A stretch of DNA of 8,540 bases from JBMNQI01 sp050944055 (GTDB lineage Bacteria; Bacillota; Clostridia; Oscillospirales; Oscillospiraceae): positions 1 to 8,540 of the forward strand of contig JBMNQI010000073.1 of NCBI GenBank assembly GCA_050944055.1, read 5' to 3'. This document shows, in pieces, positions 1 through 7,155 of the stretch. Each line of letters starts with the position of its first letter. Within the stretch, counting starts at the first letter, position 1. A program made the translations under genes and the position numbers. Under the pieces are notes generated by a model. The model was not told where the DNA came from and did no database searches. It was given only the letters and a program-made list of their open reading frames with translations.

Positions 1-1205
1 GCCTCAAGCCCGGCTGGCCCGCCCCCCACGACTATGACGCGTTTTCCGGAGGAAATCGGCTTTTGCGAACGGAGCAGGCTCTCGAAGCCAAGCGTTGCGT
101 TTACGGAGCAGTGTATGGCGTCGCCCGTGGCCGAGTTGTCTATGCAGCCGCGGTGGCAGCGCAAACAGGGGCGGACTGAATCCGCCCTGCCGGCTAGCGA
201 CTTTTTTACGCCCTCGAAGTCGGCCAGGTGGAACCTCGCCATGGCGACAATATCTGCCTTTCCGTCCGCAATAGCCTGCTCGGCCAAGGCAAGGCTCGTA
301 AAGTTGCCTACAGTCGTAACCGGCACGCGAAGATGCTTCTTGGCCTCGGCGGCGAATTCGAGGTTAAGCGCTTCCGGCTTAAGATAGGTCGGCAGCGTCC
401 ATACAGCCTCGCGGTTATAAATTATTCCGCGGGAAACATGAATAATGTCGCAGTATTCCTGCGCGCGCTCCATGAATTCCAGGGCCTCGGAGAACTCTAT
501 GCCTCCGGGCGTGACCTCCTCTGCCGAGACCCGCACCTCAATAGCCATTGAATCTCCAAGCTTTTCGCGGACAGATCTGAGGACGCGGAGCGGCAGGCGC
601 ATTCGGTTTTCGGCTGAGCCTCCGTACTCATCCTCGCGCACGTTCGAAAGCGGTGAGAGCCACTGGCCGAGCATGTTGTTATGCGCGCAGTGTATCATTA
701 CCATCGGGAAGCCCGCCCGGCGAACGCGGTCGGCGCATTCGACAAAACGGCCGATAAGGAAGTCTATGTCCTCCTGCGTAGCCGCGCGGGGGTTTTTGGC
801 GCAGCCTGACATCGGTATTGCGGAAGGGGCGAAGGCGGGCTTAGTGATGAGGTCGTCATGTGCGCCGCGCCCGGAATGGCTCAGCTCGACCGAGAGCGAA
901 GCGCCCCCGAAACGCGCGGCCTCGGCAAGCCGGCGAAGTCCGGGCAGGCATCTCTCGCTGGTGACGTCGAGCTCCGCGAGAAAGCAGCCGCCGGTCTCCT
1001 TGTCAATCTGCGTGTCGCCTATAGTCACATAGCTTACGCCTGTCGCGGCCTGATTATATATGAATTCCACCATCTCGTCCGTTACCTCGCCGTCGAGCGT
1101 GCACTTGTTGCAGACCATGGGTGAGAAGCTGAGTCGGTTTTTCAGGGTTATGGGCCCGACCTTCAGCGGTGAAAAAAGATTCGGATACAGCGTGTTTGCG
1201 TACAT
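1..1205 (-). CDS. FMN/[4Fe-4S]/FAD ene-reductase (Old Yellow Enzyme, 2,4-dienoyl-CoA reductase-like), C-terminus beyond window
   Basis: Predicted cytoplasmic NAD(P)H-dependent flavoenzyme that reduces an activated C=C bond; substrate unknown. I translated the minus strand by hand: 401 residues are visible before the window edge cuts the gene, whereas the family is usually about 640-680. Residues 1-340 form an OYE TIM barrel. It begins NTLYPNLFSPLKVGPITLKNR and has an SHSGRG motif (109-114), H172 and H175 in the segment IHCAHNNMLGQWLSP (171-185), and DEYGGSAENRMR (192-203). A [4Fe-4S] motif follows with C347, C350, C354 and C366 (C-x2-C-x3-C-x11-C), then a Rossmann GGGPAG (394-399) opening the FAD/NAD(P) half. 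Start: ATG at 1205-1203, with GGAGGG six bases upstream. The family includes DCR, enoate reductases, BaiCD/BaiH and trimethylamine dehydrogenase. The CAHNN segment replaces the more usual GAHGY, so I give no gene symbol. Class call is secure; substrate is not. Confidence 0.93.
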   Translation of the reverse strand, partial: MYANTLYPNLFSPLKVGPITLKNRLSFSPMVCNKCTLDGEVTDEMVEFIYNQAATGVSYVTIGDTQIDKETGGCFLAELDVTSERCLPGLRRLAEAARFGGASLSVELSHSGRGAHDDLITKPAFAPSAIPMSGCAKNPRAATQEDIDFLIGRFVECADRVRRAGFPMVMIHCAHNNMLGQWLSPLSNVREDEYGGSAENRMRLPLRVLRSVREKLGDSMAIEVRVSAEEVTPGGIEFSEALEFMERAQEYCDIIHVSRGIIYNREAVWTLPTYLKPEALNLEFAAEAKKHLRVPVTTVGNFTSLALAEQAIADGKADIVAMARFHLADFEGVKKSLAGRADSVRPCLRCHRGCIDNSATGDAIHCSVNATLGFESLLRSQKPISSGKRVIVVGGGPAGLE

Positions 1206-1366
1206 TTTATGCCCTCCGTTTTATTTGACTGCGGGCCGCATACGTCCGCAGCAAGCTCAGTAAGCAGTTTAAGCCGTCATGCGGCCGCGCCGCTTTTTCC
1301 GCCTTCCCTCAGCCGACGGAAGGTATATCCGCGCCGCCGTCAAAATGCCTTCCGGATAAATTCCCC
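1206..1366 (-). other. Long 5' leader of the flavin reductase gene with possible competing hairpins
   Basis: This is the transcribed but untranslated stretch predicted between the promoter at 1373-1401 and the ATG at 1205, roughly 160 bases. In transcript order it holds GGAAGG (1353-1348), CCTTCC (1323-1318) and GGAAGG (1307-1302). The middle element can pair with either flank, but not both. A further stem, CTGCGG/CCGCAG (1251-1246 with 1234-1229, 11-base loop), ends 11 bases before the ribosome binding site. No known riboswitch family is recognisable and no convincing small ORF is seen. The stems are short, so part of this may be chance. Confidence 0.35.
1212..1217 (-). promoter_or_regulatory. 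Ribosome binding site of the flavin reductase gene
   Basis: GGAGGG on the minus strand lies 6 bases upstream of the ATG at 1205. It is a strong Shine-Dalgarno match and fixes the start, consistent with the family's typical N-terminus (short lead-in, then the LFSPLKVG segment). Confidence 0.8.
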
Positions 1367-1372
1367 GCAAAG

Positions 1373-1401
1373 ATTATATTATCAAAGCCTTCCAGGGTCA
1401 A
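1373..1401 (-). promoter_or_regulatory. Sigma70-type promoter for the flavin reductase gene
   Basis: Read on the minus strand, TTGACC (1401-1396; 5 of 6 to consensus) and TATAAT (1378-1373; perfect) are separated by exactly 17 bases. The predicted transcription start is near 1366, giving a leader of about 160 bases. It points away from recG, so the 1206-1501 region is a divergent control region. Confidence 0.75.
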
Positions 1402-1454
1402 CGAAAACTTGGGACGGGCGCCGGCAGAATACGGATCAGAAGAGCTGCGGATAA

Positions 1455-1483
1455 TTGCGCAAAACGTGTTTGCATGCTAAAAT
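1455..1483 (+). promoter_or_regulatory. Possible recG promoter (extended -10)
   Basis: TTGCGC (1455-1460; only 3 of 6) and TAAAAT (1478-1483; 5 of 6) are 17 bases apart, and a TGC immediately before the -10 makes it an extended -10 (TGn). Transcription would start near 1490, right at the ribosome binding site, giving a leader of only about 12 bases. That is unusually short, so the true start could lie further upstream. Confidence 0.4.
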
Positions 1484-1490
1484 ATACGCG

Positions 1491-1496
1491 AGGTGG
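1491..1496 (+). promoter_or_regulatory. Ribosome binding site deciding the recG start
   Basis: AGGTGG lies 5 bases upstream of the ATG at 1502. An in-frame GTG at 1493 falls inside this site, so it is unlikely to be the start; the ATG at 1502 is preferred. Confidence 0.65.
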
Positions 1497-1501
1497 AAAT
1501 C

Positions 1502-3541
1502 ATGTCCGTTTTGGATACCGATATCAGGTTCATAAAGGGCATAGGGGAAAAGCGCGCGAAGCTTTTCAACAAGCTCGGCATAACGGATCTGCTCTCGCTG
1601 CTTTCATACTATCCGCGGGATTATGAGGACAGAACGGTAATAAAGACCATCGGCGAGGCGTGCGACGGGGAGACGGTTGGCATACGCGCGATCGTGGCGT
1701 CCGAGCCCCGTGTGTCCCATATACGGCGGGGGCTGGACATAACGAAGCTGCGCGCCGTCGATGAAAAGGACGCTCTTGACCTCACGTTTTTTAACCAAAG
1801 CTACATTAAAAACTCGTTAAAACGGGGCGAAAGCTACGTTTTTTTCGGCAAGGTCATAAAAAACCTCACCAAGACCGAGATGCAGAACCCGATAATAGAG
1901 CGCGACGGCGAGGGCGCGGGAGGCATAGTGCCCGTATATTCGCTTACCGCGGGCCTGAGCCAGAATGTGATGCGCTCCGCAGTTGCCCAGGGCCTTAAGC
2001 TCGCGGCGGAGGAGCTTCACGACCCTCTACCGGCTTCTTTAAGAGAAAGGCTGCAGCTCTGCCATTACCGCTATGCCGTAGAAAACATACACTTCCCCGA
2101 GGGCTTTGAGGAGCTGGGGAAAGCGCGGCGGCGGCTTGTTTTTCAGGAGCTTTTTATACTCTCGTGCGGCCTAAGGCTCCTCAAGACCAGGCGGAGCAGT
2201 ACGGACGCCCCCGTATTCGCCGGCGACGTGGCTGAGTTTCTGGGCGCGCTGAGCTTCAGCCTGACGGGGGCGCAAAAAAGGGCGCTTGAGGAGATCATGG
2301 CTGATCTCCGTTCAGGCAGGCCTATGAACAGACTTGTGCAGGGCGACGTCGGCTCCGGCAAAACGGTCGTGGCGGCCGCGGCGGCATATCTGGCGGCGCG
2401 CGGCGGCTGTCAGGCGGCGCTGATGGCTCCGACGGAGATACTCGCGCAGCAGCATTATAATTTCATGGCGCCTCTTATGGGAAAGTTCGGCATCAGAACG
2501 GCGCTTCTCACAGGCGGCCTGAAAGCCGCTGAGAAGAGGGCGGCACAGGCGGCCGCCGCCGACGGTTCGGCTGATTTAATAATAGGGACGCACGCGCTCA
2601 TATCCGGGGGAGTGGAGTATAAAAACCTCGGCCTTGTCATAACGGACGAACAGCACAGGTTCGGCGTGGCTCAGCGCGCCGCGCTGAGCGGCAAGGGAGA
2701 GAGGGCGCATCTACTTGTCATGTCGGCGACGCCGATACCGCGGACGATGGCGCTCATTGTCTACGGCGATCTTGATATCTCGGTTATAGACGAGCTGCCG
2801 CCCGGCAGAAGCCCTGTCAAAACGTTTGTTGTGGGCGAGGAAAAACGCTCCGGGCTGTACGGTTTTGTGCGCAAGGAGGTCGCAAAAGGGCGGCAGGTGT
2901 ATATTGTCTGCCCTGCAGTGGAGGAGGGGGAGCTGCCCGACTTAAAGGCCGCGGAAACCTACGCGGAGGAGCTGCGCGAGAGGGAGTTTTCAGGCTTGCG
3001 TGTCGCAATGCTCCACGGGCGCATGAAGGCGGCTGAAAAAGATAAGATTATGAAGTGCTTCCAGGCCGGGGAATACGACATACTCGTCGCCACGACGGTC
3101 ATCGAAGTCGGCGTGGACGTGCCCAACGCGACTGTGATGGTAGTGGAGAACGCCGAGCGCTTCGGCCTTGGCCAGCTGCACCAGCTGCGCGGGCGCGTCG
3201 GCCGGGGCGAAGGCCAAAGCTGGTGCTTCCTTGTGACAGACACCCGCGGCGAGACGGCGCGCGAGCGGCTTGAGATTCTCTGCAGGACGAACGACGGCTT
3301 TCTGATTTCCGAGGAGGACCTTCGACTTCGCGGCCCAGGCGACTTCTTCGGCCGCAGGCAGCACGGCCTGCCCGACCTGAAGATTGCGAGCTTTTCCGGC
3401 GATATGCGCTTGCTTCGCGAGGCTCAGGACGAGGCGGACGCTTTGCTCGAGGACCCGAAAACCATTTTGAGCCGGGAATACGACGAACTGAGACATGAAA
3501 TGAGGCGGCTGTTTGAAGCCGGCCCTGATATATTCAACTGA
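1502..3541 (+). CDS. recG: ATP-dependent DNA helicase RecG
   Basis: RecG remodels stalled forks and branched recombination intermediates (D-loops, R-loops, Holliday junctions) in the cytoplasm. The 679 residues match the usual length (about 670-700). The N-terminal wedge/OB region opens with FIKGIGEKRAKLFNKLGI, a helix-hairpin-helix-like lead-in followed by YYPRDYEDR, both typical of RecG. Helicase motifs are all present: Walker A GDVGSGKT (281-288), PTEILAQQH (Ia), DEQHRFG beginning at 382 (DEXH, motif II), SATPIPRT (III), TTVIEVGVDVPNA (V) and QLRGRVGRG from 561 (VI). The C-terminal LRLRGPGDFFGRRQHG is the RecG signature near the TRG translocation motif. Start chosen at ATG 1502 from AGGTGG five bases upstream. 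It stands alone on its strand: divergent from the flavin reductase gene and followed by a strong terminator, so it is probably monocistronic. Nothing looks degraded. Confidence 0.98.
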   Translation: MSVLDTDIRFIKGIGEKRAKLFNKLGITDLLSLLSYYPRDYEDRTVIKTIGEACDGETVGIRAIVASEPRVSHIRRGLDITKLRAVDEKDALDLTFFNQSYIKNSLKRGESYVFFGKVIKNLTKTEMQNPIIERDGEGAGGIVPVYSLTAGLSQNVMRSAVAQGLKLAAEELHDPLPASLRERLQLCHYRYAVENIHFPEGFEELGKARRRLVFQELFILSCGLRLLKTRRSSTDAPVFAGDVAEFLGALSFSLTGAQKRALEEIMADLRSGRPMNRLVQGDVGSGKTVVAAAAAYLAARGGCQAALMAPTEILAQQHYNFMAPLMGKFGIRTALLTGGLKAAEKRAAQAAAADGSADLIIGTHALISGGVEYKNLGLVITDEQHRFGVAQRAALSGKGERAHLLVMSATPIPRTMALIVYGDLDISVIDELPPGRSPVKTFVVGEEKRSGLYGFVRKEVAKGRQVYIVCPAVEEGELPDLKAAETYAEELREREFSGLRVAMLHGRMKAAEKDKIMKCFQAGEYDILVATTVIEVGVDVPNATVMVVENAERFGLGQLHQLRGRVGRGEGQSWCFLVTDTRGETARERLEILCRTNDGFLISEEDLRLRGPGDFFGRRQHGLPDLKIASFSGDMRLLREAQDEADALLEDPKTILSREYDELRHEMRRLFEAGPDIFN

Positions 3542-3557
3542 CAGATATTGGAAACAC

Positions 3558-3612
3558 GAGCCATTTTTTGCAAGACGACTAGGCATAAGTTGCAAGAGAT
3601 GGCTCTTTTTTT
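3558..3612 (+). terminator. Rho-independent terminator after recG
   Basis: GAGCCAT (3558-3564) pairs with ATGGCTC (3599-3605), and TTGCAA (3568-3573) pairs with TTGCAA (3590-3595). Between them TTT (3565-3567) faces GAG (3596-3598), which pairs as U-G, U-A, U-G, so in RNA the stem is continuous over 16 bp. The loop is 16 bases (3574-3589). Seven T residues follow (3606-3612). It lies 16 bases past the recG stop. No T-tract exists on the other strand, so it acts in one direction only. Confidence 0.9.
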
Positions 3613-3636
3613 GTATATTATTCTATATAGTCATGA

Positions 3637-3665
3637 TTGCCAATTTCTATCTAAAGATATATAAT
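3637..3665 (+). promoter_or_regulatory. Sigma70-type promoter for pyc-mobA
   Basis: TTGCCA (3637-3642; 5 of 6) and TATAAT (3660-3665; perfect) are separated by exactly 17 bases in an AT-rich stretch directly after the recG terminator. Predicted start is near 3672, giving a leader of about 60 bases before the pyc ATG at 3733. Together with the terminator it makes pyc-mobA a unit independent of recG. Confidence 0.8.
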
Positions 3666-3680
3666 TATAGTAATCATAGA

Positions 3681-3700
3681 GGAGCGCCCAAAACCGCTCC
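3681..3700 (+). other. Small hairpin in the pyc leader
   Basis: GGAGCG (3681-3686) and CGCTCC (3695-3700) form a 6-bp stem with an 8-base loop, within the predicted pyc leader and about 10 bases after the transcription start. No T-tract follows, so it is not a terminator. It may protect the 5' end or be incidental. The pyc ribosome binding site downstream (AAGG..AGG at 3718-3725) is outside the stem and weak. Confidence 0.4.
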
Positions 3701-3732
3701 AAAGAAAGGCGATATATAAGGCAGGTCCTGAA

Positions 3733-6700
3733 ATGCAAAAAGAAATTAAAAAAGTACTTGTTGCAAACCGCGGGGAGATAGCGATCCGCGTATTTCGTGC
3801 TTGTTACGACCTGGGGTTGAGGACGGTAGCAATCTATTCAAAAGAAGATATCCTCAGCCTGTTCCGCACGAAGGCTGACGAGAGCTATCTCATAGGCGAA
3901 AACCTCAGCCCCCTCGGAGCATACCTTGACATCGACGGTATCGTCGGATTAGCCAAAAGAAAAGGCGTAGATGCAATACACCCCGGATACGGTTTCCTTG
4001 CCGAGAACGCAGAATTTGCAAGAGCCTGTGAAGAAAATGGCATTATCTTTGTAGGGCCCCCTTCGACAGTGCTTTCCAAAATGGGCGATAAGCTTGCCGC
4101 CAAGCAGATTGCCCTCAGCTGCGGCGTGCCGACGATCCCCGGAAGCGTAGAGCCGCTGAAGGACGCGGAGGACGCTCTGAAAAGAGCCGAGAGCTATGGT
4201 TACCCGGTTATTCTAAAGGCCGCGGCCGGAGGCGGAGGGCGCGGCATGCGCCGTATCGACAAGCCTGAAGACGTCGCTCCCGCATTTGAAATGGTCCGTT
4301 CAGAGGCTAAGAAGGCCTTCGGCAACGGCGATATCTTCATGGAGAAATTCCTTGTCAACCCAAAACATATCGAGGTCCAGATCCTGGCGGACGCTCACGG
4401 GAACATCGTCCACCTTTATGAGCGCGACTGCTCTCTGCAGCGCCGCTACCAGAAGGTCATCGAGTTTGCCCCGGCTTTCTCCGTACCGAAGGAAAAACGC
4501 GAGGAGATATACGCCGACGCCGTAAAGATCGCGAAGGCCGTCAATTACGTCAATGCCGGTACGGTCGAATTCCTGCTCGACAACGAAGGCAACCATTATT
4601 TCATCGAAATGAACCCGCGCATACAGGTCGAGCATACCGTCACCGAGATGGTTACGGGCATTGATATAGTGCGCGCCCAGATCCTGATTGCGGGAGGCAA
4701 AAAGCTGTCCTCGCACGAGATCGGCATATCCTCCCAGTCAGACGTGGTGCCGCGCGGATACGCCATACAGTGCCGCGTCACGACGGAGGACCCGAAAAAC
4801 AACTTCGCGCCCGACTACGGCAAGATTACGGTCTACCGCTCCGGCGGAGGCTTCGGCGTTCGTCTTGACGGCGGCAACGCCTATACGGGAGCTGAAATAA
4901 GCCCGTATTACGACAGCCTTCTTGTCAAGGTTACCACGCACGACAACACTTTCGACGGCGCCGTGCGCAAGGCGCTGCGAAGCATCGGAGAAATAAGAAT
5001 ACGCGGCGTGCGCACAAACGTCGCGTTCATAGGCAATATACTTAAAAACCCGGTATTCCTCTCCGGAATGTGCAGTACGAAATTCATAGACGAAACTCCC
5101 GAGCTGTTCGAGTTTGCCGACCCGAAGGACAGGGCGACAAAGATTATGCAGTTTATTGGAAATGTTATCGTCTCCAGAAAGGGAGAGGAGAAGAAGGAAT
5201 TCGACGCTCCCCGCGTTCCGGTTGTAGAAGAAGACCCGAGGCCGGGGCTCAAGCAGATGCTTGACGAAAAAGGCCCCGAATACGTATCTAAATGGGTCAG
5301 GGAGCAGAAGAAGCTGCTCATCTGCGACACAACCTTCCGCGACGCGCACCAGAGCCTGCTGGCTACGCGCGTCCGCACGCGCGATATACTGGGCGCATCC
5401 GAGGCGACGGCGCGTATCCTGGCAGACGCTTTTTCGCTGGAGATGTGGGGCGGCGCGACCTTCGACGTGGCCTACCGCTACCTGCATGAGGACCCGTGGG
5501 AAAGAGTCGACGAGCTTCGCAAGCGCATACCGAACATACCGTTCCAGATGCTGCTGCGCGGCGCCAACGCCGTTGGCTACACCAACTATCCGGACAACGT
5601 GATTCGTGAGTTTATACGCGAATCAAGCAAGGCGGGAATCGACGTGTTCCGCATCTTCGACTCTCTCAACTGGATTCCGGGCATGGAAATAGCCATGGAC
5701 GAGGTGCTCAAGTGCAATAAGTTCTGCGAGGCCACGGTCTGCTACACGGGCGACATACTCGACCCCAAGCGCGATAAATATACATTAAAATATTATGTGG
5801 ATATGGCGAAGGAGCTTGAAAAACGCGGAGCCCACTCCCTGGCCATCAAGGATATGGCCGGGCTGCTCAAGCCGTATGCCGCGAAAAAGCTGGTCGCAGC
5901 CCTGCGCGAGGAGATCGGCATCCCCGTGCACGTGCATACGCACGACACAAGCGGCAACCAGGTGGCAGCTATGCTGCTGGCCGCCGAGGCGGGCGCGGAT
6001 ATAGTCGACGTTGCCATCTCCAGCATGTCCTCGCTCACGAGCCAGCCTTCAATGAACGCGATTGTCGCCGCGCTTAAGGGCAATGAGCGCGATACGGGCA
6101 TCGACCTGGATTCTCTCCAGGGTCTTACCGACTATTGGGAGGACGTGCGCCAGTACTATTCACCCTTCGAAGCGGCTCAAGCCACGCCCGCTACCGATAT
6201 ATACCGCTACGAGATACCGGGCGGCCAGTATACGAACCTTAAGCCTCAGGTGGAAAGCCTGGGCCTGGGCCACCGCTTCCAGGAGGTCAAGGAGAAGTAC
6301 AAGGAAGTCAACGACATGCTCGGCGACATAGTGAAGGTAACCCCTTCGTCCAAGATGGTGGGGGACCTCGCAATCTTCATGACACAGAACGATCTGACGG
6401 CGGAGAATATAGTCGAAAAGGGCGCGGCCCTCAACTTCCCGGATTCGGCTATTTCCTACTTCAGCGGCATGATGGGCCAGCCCGCATGGGGTTTCCCCGA
6501 GGACCTGCAGAAGGTCGTCCTCAAGGGCAAGAAGCCAATTACCTGCCGCCCCGGCGAGCTGCTGCCGCCTGTTGACTTTGAAGAAATACATAATAAAATA
6601 TTAAAGTATAAGAAGAACCCCACAATGCGCGACGTCATAGCCTGGGCGCTCTACCCCAAGGTTATGGAAGACTATTTAAAGACGCGCGATGAGATCGGCG

Positions 6701-7155
6701 ACATCACAAACATGGACAGCAGCGTGTTCTTTATGGGCATGAATCACGGCGAGACGACATATATCGCCATTGAGGAAGGCAAGGTACTAGCGATAAAATA
6801 CAACGGGCTCGGAGATATGAATGAGGACGGGACGCGCACAGTGCATTTTGAACTCAACGGCGTCGCCCGCGAGGTATACGTCAAGGACGAAAACGTTCCC
6901 GACCTGACCAAGAAAATAGTCATGGCCAACCCGGACGATAAGAGCCAGATAGGCGCGTCCATACCGGGCGCCGTGAGCAAGATCATGGTAAAGCCGGGAG
7001 ACGAGGTCAAGGAGAACCAGGTCCTCATAATTGTGGAGGCGATGAAGATGGAAACGAGTATTGTAGCGCGCACGGACGGCAAGGTGGATAAGATTTTCAC
7101 CAGCGAGGGCGCTTCCGTCAAGGCCGGCGAGCTGCTGATGACGATTGAGGTATGA
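3733..7155 (+). CDS. pyc: Pyruvate carboxylase, single-polypeptide biotin enzyme
   Basis: Cytoplasmic enzyme that carboxylates pyruvate to oxaloacetate using ATP and bicarbonate, replenishing the TCA pool and feeding gluconeogenesis and aspartate synthesis. The 1140 residues match the usual 1140-1180. Biotin carboxylase comes first (about 1-455): KVLVANRGEIAIRVF, the ATP-grasp glycine loop (K162, AAAGGGGRGM to 172) and EMNPRIQVEH (292-301). The carboxyltransferase (about 525-1000) has CDTTFRDAHQS from 531, with predicted metal ligands D537, carbamylated K706 (IKDMAGLL), H735 and H737 (HTHDT); the VTPSSK motif (T870) holds the family's proposed proton-shuttle threonine. The C-terminal biotin carrier domain has EAMKMET with biotinyl K1105, 35 residues from the end. 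All four ligands are intact, so I expect an active enzyme. It needs biotin ligase, not seen here. The ATG has only a weak AAGG/AGG upstream. It overlaps mobA by four bases. A two-subunit oxaloacetate decarboxylase is excluded by the fused biotin carboxylase. Confidence 0.98.
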   Translation: MQKEIKKVLVANRGEIAIRVFRACYDLGLRTVAIYSKEDILSLFRTKADESYLIGENLSPLGAYLDIDGIVGLAKRKGVDAIHPGYGFLAENAEFARACEENGIIFVGPPSTVLSKMGDKLAAKQIALSCGVPTIPGSVEPLKDAEDALKRAESYGYPVILKAAAGGGGRGMRRIDKPEDVAPAFEMVRSEAKKAFGNGDIFMEKFLVNPKHIEVQILADAHGNIVHLYERDCSLQRRYQKVIEFAPAFSVPKEKREEIYADAVKIAKAVNYVNAGTVEFLLDNEGNHYFIEMNPRIQVEHTVTEMVTGIDIVRAQILIAGGKKLSSHEIGISSQSDVVPRGYAIQCRVTTEDPKNNFAPDYGKITVYRSGGGFGVRLDGGNAYTGAEISPYYDSLLVKVTTHDNTFDGAVRKALRSIGEIRIRGVRTNVAFIGNILKNPVFLSGMCSTKFIDETPELFEFADPKDRATKIMQFIGNVIVSRKGEEKKEFDAPRVPVVEEDPRPGLKQMLDEKGPEYVSKWVREQKKLLICDTTFRDAHQSLLATRVRTRDILGASEATARILADAFSLEMWGGATFDVAYRYLHEDPWERVDELRKRIPNIPFQMLLRGANAVGYTNYPDNVIREFIRESSKAGIDVFRIFDSLNWIPGMEIAMDEVLKCNKFCEATVCYTGDILDPKRDKYTLKYYVDMAKELEKRGAHSLAIKDMAGLLKPYAAKKLVAALREEIGIPVHVHTHDTSGNQVAAMLLAAEAGADIVDVAISSMSSLTSQPSMNAIVAALKGNERDTGIDLDSLQGLTDYWEDVRQYYSPFEAAQATPATDIYRYEIPGGQYTNLKPQVESLGLGHRFQEVKEKYKEVNDMLGDIVKVTPSSKMVGDLAIFMTQNDLTAENIVEKGAALNFPDSAISYFSGMMGQPAWGFPEDLQKVVLKGKKPITCRPGELLPPVDFEEIHNKILKYKKNPTMRDVIAWALYPKVMEDYLKTRDEIGDITNMDSSVFFMGMNHGETTYIAIEEGKVLAIKYNGLGDMNEDGTRTVHFELNGVAREVYVKDENVPDLTKKIVMANPDDKSQIGASIPGAVSKIMVKPGDEVKENQVLIIVEAMKMETSIVARTDGKVDKIFTSEGASVKAGELLMTIEV

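Noticed and set aside
445..1032. Long plus-strand open frame (195 codons) opposite the flavin reductase gene
   Set aside because: It is a shadow of the minus-strand coding sequence, rich in Ser/Arg/Ala with no recognisable domain, whereas the minus frame has clear OYE and Fe-S motifs.
1..1205. Assignment of the flavin enzyme as bilirubin reductase BilR or bile-acid BaiCD/BaiH
   Set aside because: The active-site segment reads HCAHN rather than the HGDR I recall for BilR, and no bile-acid operon genes are nearby; the C-terminal half is missing, so a specific name is not supported.
1209..1454. 81-codon open frame in the divergent intergenic region
   Set aside because: Arg/Pro/Ser-rich translation typical of GC-rich noncoding DNA; it crosses the minus-strand promoter and has no ribosome binding site.
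2290..2309. 7-bp inverted repeat GGAGATC/GATCTCC inside recG
   Set aside because: Stems of 7 bp with short loops are expected several times by chance in a window this size, and it lies in mid-gene.
2990..3595. 201-codon minus-strand open frame opposite the 3' part of recG
   Set aside because: It overlaps conserved recG helicase codons and crosses the terminator. It has no domain signature and no plausible ribosome binding site.
3558..3612. Integron attC-like site (long imperfect hairpin)
   Set aside because: No matching core sites (RYYYAAC/GTTRRRY) at the ends, no integrase and no cassette structure; the T7 tract and position mark it as a terminator.
3513..3719. A 68-codon open frame on the plus strand overlapping the end of recG
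   Set aside because: It runs through the recG terminator and the pyc promoter, has no ribosome binding site, and its composition simply reflects AT-rich control DNA.
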